DNA of 7,237 bases from Victivallales bacterium. GTDB lineage: Bacteria; Verrucomicrobiota; Lentisphaeria; Oligosphaerales; Lenti-02. Numbering within the stretch: the first letter of the stretch is position 1; the number at the start of each line of letters is the position of its first letter. The translations under genes and the position numbers were made by a program. The stretch lies in assembly GCA_018648945.1 (NCBI GenBank), contig JABGQJ010000392.1, forward strand, positions 1-7,237, read 5' to 3'. Shown piece by piece: positions 1-5,319 of the stretch. The notes beneath the pieces are model-generated. The model was not told the DNA's origin. It saw only the letters and a list, made by a program, of their open reading frames with translations, and searched no databases.

Positions 1-2073
1 CCCTTCGGCATGGTGCGTCTGGCCCGCGAGCCAAAGGGGTATCAGCAGGAGCGGATCGACTCTTTTCCCCTGAACTTGCCGGCGCATCGCGGGCCAGCGG
101 TGGGGCGGCTGATGCCGGGATTGGGGGAACCGTCTCCCGCCCCCGCTGCCTGGCGCTCGGCGTACGACCATGATTTCGAAACCTGCACTCCCTATCGCTA
201 TGGTGTGTTGTTGGAGGACACGGGCATCCTCGCCGAGCTGACCACGACAGAGCGGGCCGCCTGCTACCGGTTCATCTTCCCGAGCGGCGGCGGCCATGTC
301 TGTTTGGCCTTGCAGGGCGATTGCGGCTTCGAGCGGCTGGACGACCGCACCGTGGGTGGCTACGAGGCATTCGGCGATGTGCGCATGTACTTCGTGCTGC
401 GCGCGGAATCGCCGCTGAAGGTGACCAGTCTTGGCGAAGACGATGGCATCCGTGTCGCGTTGATTGCGGGGGGGGACACGCTGGTGTTGCGCAGCGGCAT
501 CTCCTGGCTGTCGGTGCAGCAGGCCCGGCAGAATCTGGAGGCCGAGGTGGCCGGACGCTCCTTCGAGGAGACCGCCGGGGCCAGCCGGGATGCCTGGAAC
601 GAGGAACTGGGCAAGATCACGGTCGAGGGCGGCGAGCCCGCCCAGCGGCGAGTCTTCTACTCGGCCCTGTACCGTTGCTGCGAACGGATGTACGAGTGCT
701 CCGAGAACGGGCGCTACTACAGCCCGTACCTGAGCAAGGTCTGCGACGACGGCGGCTCCCCCCACTTCACCGATGACTGGATCTGGGACACCTTCCGGGC
801 CATGCACCCGCTGCACGTGCTGATCGATGGCGAGCGCGAGACCGCACGGCTGCGCTCCTACCTGCGGGTGTACGAGGAAAGCGGCGGGATGCCCTACTTT
901 CCGAAGATGAACGGCAACTTTCCGATCATGAACGGGCACCATGTGACCGCCGTTTTCGCCGATGCCTGGGCCAAAGGGCTGCGGGGTTTTGACGCGGAGC
1001 TGGCCTACGAAGGTCTGCGCAAGACCGCTATGCAGGAGACCATGCTGCCCTGGCGTGCCGGACCGCTCACCGAGCTGGATCGCTGCTACCAGGAGCATGG
1101 CTTCTTCCCCGGGCTGCCGCCTGGAGCCGAAGAGACCGTGGCGGCGGTGAATCCGGGCGAGAAGCGCCAGTCGGTGGCGGTGAGCTTGGCCCGCGCCTAC
1201 GACGATTGGTGTCTGGCGCAACTGGCCCGCAGTCTGGGCAAGGAGGAGGACGCCGAGTTCTTCCTGGCTCGGGCCGATTGGTACCGCAAGTCCTACAACT
1301 CCGCCCATGGTTTCTTTGCCCCGCGCGATGCCTCCGGGAACTGGATCGAGCCCTTCGACGCCAAGTTCTCAGGCGGGCAGGGGGCGCGTGATTACTTCGA
1401 CGAGAACAACGGCTGGACCTACCTCTGGGATGTGCAGCATGACCCGGCCGGGCTGAGGGAGTTGATGGGCGGCCCGGAGACCTTTGAGCAGAGGCTGGAT
1501 CAGCTGTTCATTGAGGGGCCCGGCACTGCGCCCTGGGCGTTCTTCAACCAATTCCCCGATGCCACGGGCCGCGTCGGGCAGTTCGCCATGGGCAACGAGC
1601 CCAGCATGCATGTGCCCTATCTCTACGCCTACTGTGGCGCGCCCTGGAAGACCGCCAAGCGCGTCCGCTCGCTGCTTGATCTGTGGTACACCGACACGCC
1701 GCTGGGGATCAGTGGCGATGAGGATGGCGGCGGGCTGACTTCATGGGCTGTCTTCAGCATGTTGGGCTTCTACCCAGTCACCCCGGGACGCCCCATGTAC
1801 GTGCTGGGCAGCCCGGTGTTCGAGCGCGCCACCTTGCGCTTGAGTTCGGGCGCGGAATTGGTGATCGATGCAACCGGTGCGTCGCGCCAGAACAAGTACA
1901 TTCAGGGGGCGGCGGTCAACGGCACGCCGCTCGACCGAGCTTGGTTCCGCCACGACGAAATCGCGACTGGCGGCACGCTGCGGCTCGAAATGGGAGCGCG
2001 CCCCAACCGGGACTGGGGGAGCGATCCCGAGCAGTTCCCGCCGTCCATGAGCACCAACCCTTTTGTGGAGTAG
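1..2073 (+). CDS. GH92 family glycoside hydrolase (alpha-mannosidase type), 5' end outside window
   Basis: The reading frame is open from base 1. Its first codons read PFGMVRLA, matching the conserved PFGM motif near the N-terminus of GH92 proteins, so the true start and any signal peptide lie upstream and the Met at base 10 is internal. 690 residues are present; GH92 proteins usually have about 700-780. Motifs in order: DDWIWDTFRAMHPL (from base 772), matching the family WDT-R-HPL signature; SLARAYDDWCLAQLA (about bases 1180-1225); ENNGWTYLWDVQHD (from 1402), the usual site of the general acid glutamate; GNEPSMHVPYLY (from 1591); and GDEDGG followed by TSWAVFSMLGFYPVTPG (from 1714), the acidic cluster tied to calcium and general-base function. 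Characterised members are calcium-dependent inverting exo-alpha-mannosidases acting on mannans and N-glycans, normally exported. The family call is firm; linkage specificity and location cannot be read here. The next gene follows after 2 bp, suggesting co-transcription. Confidence 0.93.
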   Translation, partial: PFGMVRLAREPKGYQQERIDSFPLNLPAHRGPAVGRLMPGLGEPSPAPAAWRSAYDHDFETCTPYRYGVLLEDTGILAELTTTERAACYRFIFPSGGGHVCLALQGDCGFERLDDRTVGGYEAFGDVRMYFVLRAESPLKVTSLGEDDGIRVALIAGGDTLVLRSGISWLSVQQARQNLEAEVAGRSFEETAGASRDAWNEELGKITVEGGEPAQRRVFYSALYRCCERMYECSENGRYYSPYLSKVCDDGGSPHFTDDWIWDTFRAMHPLHVLIDGERETARLRSYLRVYEESGGMPYFPKMNGNFPIMNGHHVTAVFADAWAKGLRGFDAELAYEGLRKTAMQETMLPWRAGPLTELDRCYQEHGFFPGLPPGAEETVAAVNPGEKRQSVAVSLARAYDDWCLAQLARSLGKEEDAEFFLARADWYRKSYNSAHGFFAPRDASGNWIEPFDAKFSGGQGARDYFDENNGWTYLWDVQHDPAGLRELMGGPETFEQRLDQLFIEGPGTAPWAFFNQFPDATGRVGQFAMGNEPSMHVPYLYAYCGAPWKTAKRVRSLLDLWYTDTPLGISGDEDGGGLTSWAVFSMLGFYPVTPGRPMYVLGSPVFERATLRLSSGAELVIDATGASRQNKYIQGAAVNGTPLDRAWFRHDEIATGGTLRLEMGARPNRDWGSDPEQFPPSMSTNPFVE

Positions 2074-2075
2074 AT

Positions 2076-2438
2076 ATGGCCCTCAGATTCGCCAAGACCT
2101 TGCCCTGTGACGAGTGTGGTGCCCGTTGTTGCCGCTACATGGCCGTGGAGGTCGAGATCCCCGAGACGGAAGAGGATTTCGACGATGTTCGCTGGTATCT
2201 TCTGCACCGGAATGTGCGCGTCCTGATCGACCACGAGGGCGATTGGCTGGTGGCCTTCGACACCCCGTGCGAGCGGCTCGGGCCGGACGGGCAGTGCCAA
2301 GACTACGACAACCGCCCCTTGCTCTGCCGCAACTACCCCCACGACGGCGAGCCCTGCGAGTTCGACGGCGGCATGTATGTGGAGGAGTTCAGCACCGTCG
2401 AGCAGTTCGACGCCTGGCGGCGGGGGAATGCAGAATGA
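2076..2438 (+). CDS. CxxCxxCC-family (YkgJ/UPF0153-like) cysteine-cluster protein
   Basis: This is a 120-residue cytosolic protein with no signal peptide or membrane segment. Near the N-terminus it has C11-x2-C14-x3-C18-C19, and a second group follows at C65, C74, C84 and C94 within a PCERL...GQC...RPLLCRNYP context. That spacing is typical of the CxxCxxCC family, whose members are thought to bind zinc or an iron-sulfur cluster; their biochemical role is mostly unknown. The ATG at 2076 is chosen because GGAG at 2067-2070 lies 5 nt upstream, inside the last codons of the GH92 gene, and the cysteine motif starts ten residues later. An in-frame extension upstream would run wholly through the GH92 gene in another frame and is not credible. 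The 2-bp gap implies translational coupling to the GH92 gene. The stop codon lies at the edge of a GAATGCAGAATG repeat, so the last codons are repeat-derived. Confidence 0.85.
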   Translation: MALRFAKTLPCDECGARCCRYMAVEVEIPETEEDFDDVRWYLLHRNVRVLIDHEGDWLVAFDTPCERLGPDGQCQDYDNRPLLCRNYPHDGEPCEFDGGMYVEEFSTVEQFDAWRRGNAE

Positions 2439-2458
2439 AGAAGTGAGAATGCAGAATG
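2426..2458. repeat. Direct repeat GAATGCAGAATG, two copies 21 bp apart
   Basis: Identical 12-mers lie at 2426-2437 and 2447-2458. The first overlaps the last four codons and the start of the stop codon of the cysteine-cluster gene; the second is intergenic. The copies are A-rich and purine-skewed, unlike the GC-rich coding sequence around them. Similar AATGCAGAATG-type short repeats occur between genes in various bacterial genomes, so this may be a fragment of a dispersed family (inference). Confidence 0.75.
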
Positions 2459-2475
2459 GGCTGGGACCGGGTGCT

Positions 2476-2511
2476 GTCCCTTCTGTCCTTTACGTCCCTT
2501 CCGTCCCAGGT
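2476..2511. repeat. Tandem 9-nt repeat GTCCYTTHN, about four units
   Basis: GTCC recurs exactly every 9 nt at 2476, 2485, 2494 and 2503. The units are GTCCCTTCT, GTCCTTTAC, GTCCCTTCC and a degenerate GTCCCAGGT. A further GTCC at 2510 breaks the period. The 9-nt period keeps codon phase, and on the minus strand units 3 and 4 encode the last residues of the membrane protein gene. Unit 2 supplies most of the stop codon, completed by the first base of the neighbouring repeat context. Confidence 0.75.
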
Positions 2512-3161
2512 CCCGTCTCTACCACGGTATAGAGTTTCCCGGCGGAGTCCTTGTAGACCCCATTCCCCACCTCTTCCAGCACGATGGTCCGGCCTCGGGT
2601 TGCCTGCCCCCGCCCCAGTTTCATGAGGATTGGCACGGTGAGCGTCTCCAGGGCCACGATGATCGAGACAACCGCCAGCAGCCGGTAGTAGAAATCGTCC
2701 GACACCTCCGCCCAGAAGGCGAAGATGATCTGGCAGGCAAGGATGGCAATCGAGACGGATGACAGCGCCTGGAACCAGGAATGTCGCTCACTCAAGCTCG
2801 GCAGCAACAGCATGAAGACGTGGGCGAAGGCGACGGCGAAGACAACGAAGGTGAGCACCAGCTTCCAGTATCTTTCGGAACTGGCCTCGGACCATATGCC
2901 AAGGATGGTGAGCAAGGCAGAGACGATGGCAAGGGAGATGCCAGCAAGGCCGAGCTCCCTTTGTTTGCGCTTCTCGATGAAGGCCGCACAGGCCATGGCA
3001 CACATGCTGGCCGCCGAGATGGTCAGGGTTGTCAGCAGGACCTTGACCTGGGTCTCGCCAAAATCGCCGCTGAGCACAGACACGACGGCTACGGCTGCGG
3101 TCAGGGCTAGAAAGCCAAGGAAGGTCCTCAGCGATGCTCGTCTGAATTCCGCGTAGTCCAT
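2490..3161 (-). CDS. Uncharacterised six-helix integral membrane protein
   Basis: I do not recognise a family for this 223-residue protein. Six hydrophobic segments are visible at about residues 13-31, 41-61, 71-90, 100-121, 133-151 and 159-180. Positive charge sits at the N-terminus (FRRASLR), in loop 2-3 (EKRKQREL) and after helix 6 (KLGRGQATRGR); loops 1-2 and 5-6 are acidic. This predicts both ends in the cytoplasm. A soluble tail (about 190-215, IVLEEVGNGVYKDSAGKLY) looks like a short beta hairpin. No catalytic or transporter motif is evident. The start is supported by AGGGGAAG (complement of 3166-3173) 4 nt upstream of the ATG. The last residues, GPGTEGT, and the TAA stop are encoded by the 9-nt tandem repeat, so the natural C-terminus may have been altered by repeat insertion. 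It converges on the cysteine-cluster gene, with stop codons about 50 bp apart. Confidence 0.8.
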   Translation of the reverse strand: MDYAEFRRASLRTFLGFLALTAAVAVVSVLSGDFGETQVKVLLTTLTISAASMCAMACAAFIEKRKQRELGLAGISLAIVSALLTILGIWSEASSERYWKLVLTFVVFAVAFAHVFMLLLPSLSERHSWFQALSSVSIAILACQIIFAFWAEVSDDFYYRLLAVVSIIVALETLTVPILMKLGRGQATRGRTIVLEEVGNGVYKDSAGKLYTVVETGPGTEGT

Positions 3162-3214
3162 CTGTCTTCCCCTATTCTTGGGTGGAGAGACCGTCGTGCC
3201 GTACGCTTGCAGTG

Positions 3215-3243
3215 ACGATACACCGGGCGAGCCCGAGCGGCAA
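3215..3243 (-). promoter_or_regulatory. Candidate sigma70-like promoter for the membrane protein gene
   Basis: On the minus strand, TTGCCG (3238-3243) is followed after 17 nt by TATCGT (3215-3220). Each matches the consensus at four of six positions with ideal spacing. It lies downstream of the ilvB terminator and about 55 bp before the ATG. A small CGGGC-GA-GCCCG inverted repeat (3224-3235) lies in the spacer. The matches are moderate, so this is tentative. Confidence 0.4.
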
Positions 3244-3271
3244 GGGGGAGCCGTCGGCCTGGGCAGGGCAG

Positions 3272-3311
3272 AAAGGAAACGGCGCGGCTCCTGGTGGGGA
3301 ACCGCGCCGTT
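3272..3311 (-). terminator. Rho-independent terminator of ilvB
   Basis: On the minus strand, AACGGCGCGGTTCC (3311 to 3298) pairs with GGAGCCGCGCCGTT (3291 to 3278). This gives a 14-bp stem with one G-U pair and a 6-nt loop, followed by a broken U tract (TTTCCTTT reading from the end of the stem). It begins 24 bp after the ilvB stop, so ilvB looks like the last gene of its transcript. The opposite strand lacks a T tract after the stem. Confidence 0.85.
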
Positions 3312-3334
3312 GATGTCAGCTGCCGTGGTTGGAG

Positions 3335-5068
3335 CTAGTCGGTCATGATGTCCTTGTGGCTGCCGCCGGCAGGGATCATGGGGAGCACGTGCTCCTGGTA
3401 GGCCACGTGGATGTCGAGGAGGAAGGGGCCGTCGCTGGCCAGCATCTCCTTGATGGCATCCTCGAGTTCATCCTTCTGCCAGACGTGGCGTCCGGGCACG
3501 AGATAGCCTTTGGCGATCTGGATGAAGTCGGGGTAGGGGGCCTTGCCGCGGCCGCTGCTGAGGACGGTGTCGCCGCGCACGCCGTTGTAGAAGCGGTCTT
3601 CCCACTGGGCCACCATGCCGAGGTGCTGGTTGTTGAGGATGATCATCTTGACCGGCACGTCTTCGCAGTGGACCATGCCCAGTTCCTGGATGTTCATCTG
3701 GAAACTGCCGTCTCCATCGATCAGGATCACTTCTTCGTCCGGGCAGGCGATCTTCGCGCCGATGGCGGAAGGCAGGCCGAAGCCCATGGTGCCCAGGCCA
3801 CCGGAGGTGAGCAATTGGCGGGGCTCGCGGAATCGGTAGAACTGGGCGGACCACATCTGGTGCTGGCCGACGCCGGTGACGATGGTCGCCTCGCCGTTGG
3901 TGAGACGATCCAGTTCGCTGATCACGTACTGCGGCTGCAGTTCGTCGCAGTCGGGGATGCGCAGGGGTTGCTCGGCCTTCCAGGTCCGGATCTGCTCGTG
4001 CCACTCGGTGTAGTCCTGGCGGATGGGGTCGGGCAACATGGCCTTGAGGAAGACCTTGGCATCGCAGACTGCGGCGATGTCCGCTTGCTTGTTCTTGTTG
4101 ATCTCGGAGGGATCGATATCCACGTGGACGATCTTGGCCCCGACGGCAAAGGTCTTGGTCGGGCCAGTCACGCGGTCGTCGTAGCGCATGCCGATGCCGA
4201 TCAGCAAGTCGGCTTCGTTCACCGCGTAGGTGGCGTAGTAGGTGCCGTGCATGCCCGGCCACTTGAGCGAGAGGGGATGGCGCTCTGGGAAGGCGCCAAT
4301 GCCCATCAGAGAAGTGGCCACGGGGATGTTGTAGCTCTCGGCGAACTGCAGGAGTTCGGCCGCCGCGTCGCTGATGATGATGCCGCCGCCCACAAACAGG
4401 CAGGGACGTTCACATTCGGCGATGGCGGCGCGCAGGTCGGCCACGGCCTGAGTAGGCGCTTCCGAGGGGACGGAGTAGGCCCGCGGGTTGGGGCTGTCGA
4501 CAAACTCTGGCACGCAGCTGGCCTGCTGCACGTCCTTCGGCAGGTCAATGACGACGGGGCCGGGGCGACCCGTGCTGGCGATATAGAAGGCCTCGGCGAT
4601 CACGCGCGGGATGTCCGCGACGTCCAGCACCAGGAAGCTGTGCTTCACGACTGGTCTCGTCATGCCGATGATGTCGGTCTCCTGGAAGGCGCTCTTGCCG
4701 ATCAGGCTTTGGGGGACCTGGCCGGTGATCGCGATCATGGGGACCGAGTCCATGTAGGCATCGGCAATGCCAGTGACAAGGTTGGTGGCACCGGGGCCAC
4801 TGGTGGCCAGGCAGACGCCGGTTTTGCCGGTCTTGCGGGAATAGCCGGCCGCCGCGAAGGCACCGCCCTGTTCATGGCGGGGCAGGAGCGAACGGATGGG
4901 AGATTCGGTGAGGTACTGGTGGATCTCCATGGAGGCACCACCGGGGTAGGCGAATACCACCTCGACGCCCTCACGCTCGAGGGCGCGGACGAGAATCTCC
5001 GCTCCCTTCATGGGCGTGGCCCCACACGGGCGACTGGTGGCGGGCAAAGTTTCGGTTTGCTCGGGCAT
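3335..5068 (-). CDS. ilvB: Acetolactate synthase (acetohydroxyacid synthase) large catalytic subunit
   Basis: This enzyme condenses two pyruvates to acetolactate, or pyruvate and 2-oxobutyrate to acetohydroxybutyrate: the first common step to valine, leucine and isoleucine. It is 577 residues long, normal for the family. Three ThDP-enzyme domains are visible: the N-terminal domain (about 20-185) with YPGGA, RHEQGG (catalytic Glu66), GPGATN and FQE; a central FAD/nucleotide-fold domain (about 205-345); and the C-terminal domain with DGDGSFQMN (451-459) and N479-N480, where Asp453 and Asn480 are the expected Mg-ThDP ligands. Pro119, Ala127, Lys178, Met273, Trp489 and Phe493 match positions where herbicide resistance arises in yeast and plants, and all are wild type. 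The start at 5068 is preferred over Met20 because AAGGAGAT (complement of 5076-5083) sits 7 nt upstream; Met20 has no clear ribosome site. No ilvN follows: a terminator comes next. Expression is probably set by the attenuator just upstream. Confidence 0.96.
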   Translation of the reverse strand: MPEQTETLPATSRPCGATPMKGAEILVRALEREGVEVVFAYPGGASMEIHQYLTESPIRSLLPRHEQGGAFAAAGYSRKTGKTGVCLATSGPGATNLVTGIADAYMDSVPMIAITGQVPQSLIGKSAFQETDIIGMTRPVVKHSFLVLDVADIPRVIAEAFYIASTGRPGPVVIDLPKDVQQASCVPEFVDSPNPRAYSVPSEAPTQAVADLRAAIAECERPCLFVGGGIIISDAAAELLQFAESYNIPVATSLMGIGAFPERHPLSLKWPGMHGTYYATYAVNEADLLIGIGMRYDDRVTGPTKTFAVGAKIVHVDIDPSEINKNKQADIAAVCDAKVFLKAMLPDPIRQDYTEWHEQIRTWKAEQPLRIPDCDELQPQYVISELDRLTNGEATIVTGVGQHQMWSAQFYRFREPRQLLTSGGLGTMGFGLPSAIGAKIACPDEEVILIDGDGSFQMNIQELGMVHCEDVPVKMIILNNQHLGMVAQWEDRFYNGVRGDTVLSSGRGKAPYPDFIQIAKGYLVPGRHVWQKDELEDAIKEMLASDGPFLLDIHVAYQEHVLPMIPAGGSHKDIMTD

Positions 5069-5097
5069 CGTCTTGATCTCCTTGGGTTACCTATAAC

Positions 5098-5137
5098 AAA
5101 AAAGCGCCATCGCTGCTGGGGGGCGGCGATGGCGCTT
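5098..5137 (-). terminator. Attenuator terminator in the ilvB leader
   Basis: On the minus strand, AAGCGCCATCGC (5137 to 5126) pairs perfectly with GCGATGGCGCTT (5113 to 5102). The 12-bp stem has a 12-nt loop and runs straight into six T residues (5103-5098). It ends about 15 nt before the ilvB Shine-Dalgarno, leaving no room for a promoter between, so ilvB transcription must read through it. The 5' arm overlaps the antiterminator segment at 5121-5133. It would also stop transcripts arriving from serA, which has no other visible terminator. Confidence 0.88.
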
Positions 5138-5209
5138 GCGCTTCAGGGGTATCGGTTAGCGTAGCGAGCGAGTAGCTCAGCAACCCCCCGGCGCGGCCTT
5201 CGCCGCCCG
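5121..5209 (-). promoter_or_regulatory. Alternative antiterminator and competing hairpin of the ilvB attenuator
   Basis: RNA segment GGGCGGCGAAGGC (5208 to 5196) can pair with GCCATCGCCGCCC (5133 to 5121) at 12 of 13 positions, the exception being an A-A mismatch. The second segment contains nine bases of the terminator 5' arm, so the two structures exclude each other. The first segment can instead fold locally: GCGGC (5206-5202), loop GAAG, then GCCGC (5197-5193), extended by three more pairs past one bulged G (whole hairpin 5189-5209). G6 at 5184-5189 also matches C6 at 5118-5123. Another possible helix joins UAGCGU (5231-5226), at the valine codons, with ACGCUA (5162-5157). Pairings were found by eye; no energies were computed. 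Confidence 0.65.
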
Positions 5210-5248
5210 AGTAAGTACAACGACCACGCTATTCCGGCATTCATTCAC
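5177..5248 (-). CDS. ilvB leader peptide with a Val-Val-Val-Val-Leu run
   Basis: A 23-residue ORF begins MNECRNSVVVVLTRAAK and ends in PGGC and TGA. Residues 8-12 are Val-Val-Val-Val-Leu, encoded GTG GTC GTT GTA CTT, so all four valine codons are used once in a row. Leader peptides rich in the end-product amino acid are the hallmark of ribosome-mediated attenuation, and ilvB leaders in enterobacteria carry similar valine runs. The start is GTG at 5248; GAGGA (about 5263-5259) lies 10 nt upstream, and an in-frame TAA five codons before it rules out a longer protein. The stop is about 40 nt before the terminator stem. An overlapping ATG frame (5143-5244, 33 residues) lacks such a run and has a worse-placed Shine-Dalgarno. 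The peptide itself probably has no function; its translation rate is the signal. Confidence 0.75.
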   Translation of the reverse strand: MNECRNSVVVVLTRAAKAAPGGC

Positions 5249-5277
5249 GAGACAGTAATCCTCTTATGTTGGCCCAA

Positions 5278-5306
5278 ACTATACCGTCGTTCGGCAGACT
5301 GTGCAA
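5278..5306 (-). promoter_or_regulatory. Sigma70-like promoter of the ilvB leader
   Basis: On the minus strand, TTGCAC (5301-5306) and TATAGT (5278-5283) are separated by exactly 17 nt. The -10 matches at five of six positions and the -35 at its TTG. The predicted start near 5271 gives about 23 nt of untranslated RNA before the leader GTG and about 175 nt to the attenuator. It starts 13 bp after the serA stop codon. Confidence 0.65.
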
Positions 5307-5319
5307 ATGAGTCTTGGGG

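Noticed and set aside
1743..2075. Upstream extension of the cysteine-cluster protein to base 1743
   Set aside because: The extra stretch is an out-of-frame reading of the GH92 gene; homology and the Shine-Dalgarno place the start at 2076.
2463..2480. GGGAC-8-GTCCC hairpin as a terminator between the converging genes
   Set aside because: Only 5 bp of stem with no T tract after it; the GTCC half belongs to the 9-nt repeat, so the pairing is probably incidental.
3329..5164. 611-codon plus-strand open frame antisense to ilvB
   Set aside because: Its product is a Gly/Asp/Val/His-rich string typical of the reverse complement of a GC-rich gene, has no Shine-Dalgarno support, and would run through the attenuator. 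ilvB on the other strand has every family motif.
5143..5244. Overlapping 33-residue ATG leader frame starting MNAGIAWSLYLLG
   Set aside because: It has only scattered leucines, its ATG is 14-15 nt from the Shine-Dalgarno, and its stop lies only a few nucleotides before the terminator stem. The GTG frame with four valines fits better, though the ATG frame cannot be fully excluded.
5098..5280. T-box riboswitch as the ilvB leader control
   Set aside because: No T-box consensus (the GGGUGGNACCGCG core), no specifier-loop architecture, and the leader is too short; a translated valine run explains it better.
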